This document shows positions 63,787 to 64,000 of a stretch of 64,000 nucleotides of DNA, one piece after another. Positions within the stretch are counted from its first letter, which is position 1; each line of letters starts with the position of its first letter. A model generated the notes under the pieces. It was not told the DNA's origin, searched no databases, and was given only the letters and a program-made list of their open reading frames with translations. The position numbers were made by a program, and so were the translations under genes. The DNA is from Pseudomonas citronellolis (GTDB lineage: Bacteria; Pseudomonadota; Gammaproteobacteria; Pseudomonadales; Pseudomonadaceae): positions 124,001-188,000 of the forward strand of contig NZ_FOLS01000005.1 in the NCBI RefSeq assembly GCF_900112375.1, in the 5' to 3' direction.

Positions 63787-64000
63787 ATGAGCCTCTACCA
63801 GCCCGGCATTCTCGCCACCCCGGTTCCCGCCCAGGCCCGCCACCTGTTCTTCGACCTGCAGGCCGCGGAACACCTGCCGGCCGCCCTCGACCGCCTGCTG
63901 CAGCTGGCCGACGGAGCGAGCGCGGTGGTCGGCTTCGGCGAATCGCTGGTGCGCGTGCTGGGCCGCCAGGTCGAGGGGCTGCGCGAGTTCCCGGCGCTGT
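63787..64000 (+). CDS. Dyp-type peroxidase (N-terminal part only)
   Basis: The first 71 codons are in the window; the gene runs off the right edge. The N terminus MSLYQPGILATPVPAQARHL and later SAVVGFGESLVRVLG, REFPAL match Dyp-type heme peroxidases, which oxidise substrates with H2O2 using an aspartate distal residue (outside the window). CCCAAGGACGCCCC supplies the ribosome binding site. Assignment rests on the N-terminal pattern only. Confidence 0.8.
   Translation, partial: MSLYQPGILATPVPAQARHLFFDLQAAEHLPAALDRLLQLADGASAVVGFGESLVRVLGRQVEGLREFPAL

Overview
The window is a high-GC (roughly two-thirds G+C) gammaproteobacterial chromosome segment, almost certainly from Pseudomonas sensu lato. 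Protein content points there: a complete phenylacetate (paa) catabolon with PaaX/PaaY, a FeaR/FeaB pair, PhnW/PhnX phosphonate genes, many LysR regulators, and the typical Pseudomonas palindromic repeats (core TAGGAGCGAGCTTGCTCGCG). About 62 protein genes can be supported. No rRNA, tRNA, CRISPR array, prophage or transposase was seen.

Layout. (1) 1-7.6 kb: a methylated-amine oxidation operon on the minus strand (DmmA-like protein, PDR-type reductase, heme-PAS N-demethylase alpha subunit, GcvT-like THF protein, PurU, and the start of a trimethylamine-monooxygenase-like flavoprotein), divergent from a soluble NarX/NreB-like kinase, a NarL-type regulator and an orphan tandem-PAS protein. (2) 7.6-11 kb: DUF1801 and DUF2474-like proteins, a LysR regulator divergent from moaB, and a bestrophin-type channel. 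(3) 11-21 kb: a c-di-GMP signalling block (membrane GGDEF protein, 1493-aa hybrid kinase, REC-GGDEF-EAL regulator, divergent PAS-GGDEF protein). (4) 21-25 kb: small proteins, a repeat-rich stretch, then a tightly overlapping TPR / ECF sigma / anti-sigma / START-domain operon. (5) 25.5-43.2 kb: the paa catabolon, in units paaABCDE (with paaZ downstream), DUF485-paaL, paaFGHIJ-paaK and divergent paaY-paaX. (6) 43.3-47.9 kb: feaR, a cytochrome c, phenylacetaldehyde dehydrogenase (feaB), a ferric-reductase-like diheme membrane protein and a tetraheme cytochrome. (7) 47.9-49.4 kb: a FecI/FecR pair behind a Fur box, with no receptor gene beside it. (8) 49.5-56.8 kb: 2-aminoethylphosphonate catabolism (FAD oxidoreductase, OPA-family transporter, two related LysR regulators, phnW, phnX). 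(9) 57-64 kb: XRE-cupin regulator/EamA exporter, LysR, atypical SDR, DkgB reductase, Na+/solute symporter and the start of a Dyp-type peroxidase.

How the parts work together. Regions 5 and 6 form one pathway: phenylacetaldehyde is oxidised by FeaB to phenylacetate, which PaaL may import and PaaK activates. PaaABCDE epoxidises the CoA ester, PaaG isomerises it, PaaZ opens the ring, and PaaF/H/J degrade the product to acetyl-CoA and succinyl-CoA. Four putative PaaX operators of the form TGATAC-N27-GNRTCN (the fourth weaker) precede the paa units. Region 1 would demethylate methylamines with O2 and pass the released formaldehyde to tetrahydrofolate, with PurU recycling THF as formate. Region 8 converts AEP to phosphonoacetaldehyde and then to acetaldehyde plus phosphate.

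The most interesting leads are a NreB-like cysteine cluster in the kinase beside the N-demethylase operon, the FeaB-linked redox module, shared operator-like palindromes (TGATAC-N27, CGATA-N9-TATCG, and a 15-mer before both phosphonate LysR genes), a 31-aa SD-preceded ORF before paaY, and near-duplicate 290-300 bp composite palindromic elements.
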